Source of the DNA: Rhizobium sp. SL42
GTDB lineage: Bacteria; Pseudomonadota; Alphaproteobacteria; Rhizobiales; Rhizobiaceae
Direction of reading: 5' to 3'
Assembly (NCBI RefSeq): GCF_021729845.1
Contig: NZ_CP063397.1
Span: 3,176,001-3,240,000 of the forward strand
Length of the DNA stretch: 64,000 bases
Part shown: one piece after another, positions 62,372 to 64,000 of the stretch
Layout of the letters: every line of letters begins with the position of its first letter
How positions within the stretch are numbered: the first letter of the stretch is position 1
The notes under the pieces: generated by a model
What the model saw: only the letters and a program-made list of their open reading frames with translations
Databases searched by the model: none
What the model was told of the DNA's origin: nothing
Position numbers and translations under genes: made by a program

Positions 62372-63367
62372 TCAGGCCATGGCGGCCAGCGCCTGCAAAA
62401 GAAGGGCACGCGTCTGGCTGATGTCATCGAGATAGGCTTTGGTTGCGATTTCGGCGGCCCTTGCATCGGCATGGGTGGCCGATTGAAATCGCAGGCTTGA
62501 GCCGATACGCGCCTGACCGAGCCGCCAGAGATCCGCCTCCAGCACGCCCGCGATCTTCGGATAACCGCCTGCCGTATTGGCATCGCTCATCTGGACGATC
62601 GGCTCACCTGCCGGCGGCACCTGAACGACACCGGGCATGATACCGTGCGAGCGCATTTCCACCGCTTCGATCGGCCGGATCGGCTGACCGCTCAGACGAA
62701 AACCGGTTCGGTCGCTACGAGCGGAAATCTTCCAGGCCTGTGACCAGAAACGTGCGGCATCGGCCCCGAAGAGATCGTGTTCACCGGCCGGAATGGCGCG
62801 GATGGTCAGCACGCCATCCTCGACTGGCGGGAAGACCTGCGCCAACGCCTCGGTCGGTGGCTTCACGCCAAAACCGCCCTTCGGAAAGAACCCATGCGGT
62901 TCACTGGTCATCACGGCGATCTCGTCGCCGACCGCAAGCGACCGCCCGTCAAAGCCGCCGAAGGCGCCGCGAAGCGAGGTGCTGCGCGAGCCCAGCACGG
63001 GCTCGACGCCGACACCACCGGCAAGACTGAGATAGGCCCGGGCATCCTTCAGCGGCGGATCCAGTTCAAGGACTTGGTCCGGCTGCGCTTCCGTGCACCA
63101 CCAGCCGAGGAGCTTCTGGCCATCCAGACGCGCCGCGCAATCGGCACCAGTGAGCGCAAAAACCTGCTTCGCCGTAAAACGCACGCGAAAGGGAAAAGTC
63201 TGGATCTCGATGCCGGCCTCGCTCTCTGCGTTTCCGACAAGCAGATTTCCAACGGAGAGGGCAAGCGGGTCCATGGCGCCAGACGCGGTGACACCGATAT
63301 TTCGATAGCCGGGTCGGCCAAGATCCTGGATTGTATTCAGCGGTCCAGTCTGAAGGATGTCGATCAC
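62372..63367 (-). CDS. pxpC: 5-oxoprolinase subunit C (KipA / biotin-dependent carboxyltransferase family)
   Basis: 331 residues from a GTG at 63365-63367, which overlaps the pxpB stop as GTGA. 'ILQTGPLNTIQDLGRPGYRNIGVTASGAMDPLALSVGNLLVGN', 'FALTGADCAARLDG', 'SLAGGVGVEPVLGSRSTSLRGAFGGFDGRSLAVGD' and 'RSDRTGFRLSGQPI' are the KipA blocks. Translational coupling to pxpB matches the PxpB-PxpC complex. Confidence 0.95.
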   Translation of the reverse strand: MIDILQTGPLNTIQDLGRPGYRNIGVTASGAMDPLALSVGNLLVGNAESEAGIEIQTFPFRVRFTAKQVFALTGADCAARLDGQKLLGWWCTEAQPDQVLELDPPLKDARAYLSLAGGVGVEPVLGSRSTSLRGAFGGFDGRSLAVGDEIAVMTSEPHGFFPKGGFGVKPPTEALAQVFPPVEDGVLTIRAIPAGEHDLFGADAARFWSQAWKISARSDRTGFRLSGQPIRPIEAVEMRSHGIMPGVVQVPPAGEPIVQMSDANTAGGYPKIAGVLEADLWRLGQARIGSSLRFQSATHADARAAEIATKAYLDDISQTRALLLQALAAMA

Positions 63368-64000
63368 AGCTCGATCCTTTCTGCCCGGAAACGCACAATA
63401 TCACCGGGAGCCATAACCGCCGGCGACGCGGCCAACGGGTCGAACATCGTCAGTTCGGCATAACCGATGGAATTCCAGCCGTTCGGCCCGGTCAGCACGG
63501 CAACACCGGTCTGGGCACCACCGATCGTCACGCAACCCCGTGCCATGTTCAGCGAAGGGACCGTCTTGCGCGGCATATGGATACGAGGATCAAGACCGTG
63601 CAAATAGCCGAAGCCAGGTGCGCTACCGAGCGCAAATACCCGATATGAACCTTCGGAATGTATTTGAACAACCTCCCGATCGGTCAATCCGCTGAGATCG
63701 CAGAGGGCCGGAAGATCGGTCGCATGTTCACCTCCATAGGTGACTGCAATCTCTATTTCACGACCAGCAAGATCCACCTCGCTGGCTTGCCGCCAGCTTC
63801 GCTGCAGATCACCAACCACAGAATTCGGATCTTCCGGAATCGCATTCAGAATGACGAGAAGGTTCGTCATGCCTGGAATGATTTCGGAAACGTCCTCGCG
63901 GGCAGCCAAAATCCGGGACAACGCCCAAATGCGTCGCTGCCCCGGAAGATCAAAAGCGCCTGGCGCCTCGACAAGGAAGGCGCGAGCCCCCATGAAGGAG
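63364..64000 (-). CDS. pxpB: 5-oxoprolinase subunit B (KipI family), 5' end cut by the window
   Basis: Visible residues include 'YGGEHATDLPALCDLSGLTDREVVQIHSEGSYRVFALGSAPGFGYLHGLDPRIHMPRKTVPSL' and 'GCVTIGGAQTGVAVLTGPNGWNSIGYAELTMFDP', the KipI core with 'GSAPGFGYL'. The visible N-terminus 'GARAFLVEAPG' corresponds to an inner part of the family N-terminus ('PAGD.ALLVEF'), so the true start is probably just outside the window. The ATG at 63991-63993 has no ribosome-binding site. Confidence 0.93.
   Translation of the reverse strand, partial: SFMGARAFLVEAPGAFDLPGQRRIWALSRILAAREDVSEIIPGMTNLLVILNAIPEDPNSVVGDLQRSWRQASEVDLAGREIEIAVTYGGEHATDLPALCDLSGLTDREVVQIHSEGSYRVFALGSAPGFGYLHGLDPRIHMPRKTVPSLNMARGCVTIGGAQTGVAVLTGPNGWNSIGYAELTMFDPLAASPAVMAPGDIVRFRAERIEL

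Overview
The window looks like a chromosome (or chromid) segment of an alphaproteobacterium of the Rhizobiaceae (Rhizobium/Agrobacterium type). The basis is the high-GC codon use, the many ABC importers with LacI, RpiR and LysR regulators, and the overall resemblance of the proteins to rhizobial families. No 16S rRNA gene or other species marker is present, so the genus is an inference.

Layout. (1) 0-3.3 kb: a cut-off MarR regulator, a secreted L,D-transpeptidase, a ParA-type ATPase and a small secreted protein. (2) 3.4-10 kb, minus strand: Fe-alcohol dehydrogenase, aldehyde dehydrogenase, a glutamine-synthetase-like ligase, an APC permease and an N-formylglutamate-amidohydrolase-like enzyme. 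Together they look like a gamma-glutamylation route for degrading an amine or amino alcohol. (3) 10.1-18.5 kb, plus strand: an RpiR regulator, a complete ABC importer, a Zn-alcohol dehydrogenase, a second Tat-exported solute-binding protein and a PP2C phosphatase. (4) 18.7-24.8 kb: metH with a 20-bp palindromic operator candidate, an AGE-family sugar isomerase and a SIMPL-domain protein.

(5) 24.97-31.18 kb: a genomic island at the 3' end of a tRNA(CAT) gene, bounded by 17-bp direct repeats. It holds a truncated tyrosine integrase split by an IS21-family element whose own istA is frameshifted, a CoiA-like nuclease gene and a RelA/SpoT-domain synthetase gene. A degenerate end-like segment inside it suggests two stacked elements. 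(6) 31.3-33.7 kb: more accessory DNA, with an FRG-domain protein, a coiled-coil membrane protein and a decayed XRE-type regulator. (7) 33.9-39.6 kb: a 1910-residue secreted RTX metalloprotease with a 1716-bp tandem duplication. It is followed by gene remnants and a long hairpin.

(8) 40.2-48.7 kb: a dihydroxyacetone-kinase-like enzyme, an ABC importer with two ATPases and a 62-residue membrane protein, and a divergent LacI regulator with two identical operators 30 bp apart. (9) 49.5-59.1 kb, minus strand: an L-idonate/gluconate catabolic set (gnd, idnD, a 2-hydroxyacid dehydrogenase, gluconokinase, idnO, an RraA-like protein) and, upstream on the same strand, a polar amino-acid-type ABC importer with an SDR, tightly overlapped. 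(10) 59.3-64 kb: a NAC-like LysR regulator with a NAC-type site upstream, an aminotransferase and the pxpBCA 5-oxoprolinase genes, with pxpB cut by the window end.

Most of the window is catabolism and uptake for polyols, sugar acids, amines and amino acids, as expected of a soil or plant-associated rhizobium. The least ordinary parts are the tRNA island, its flanking accessory genes and the duplicated RTX protease.
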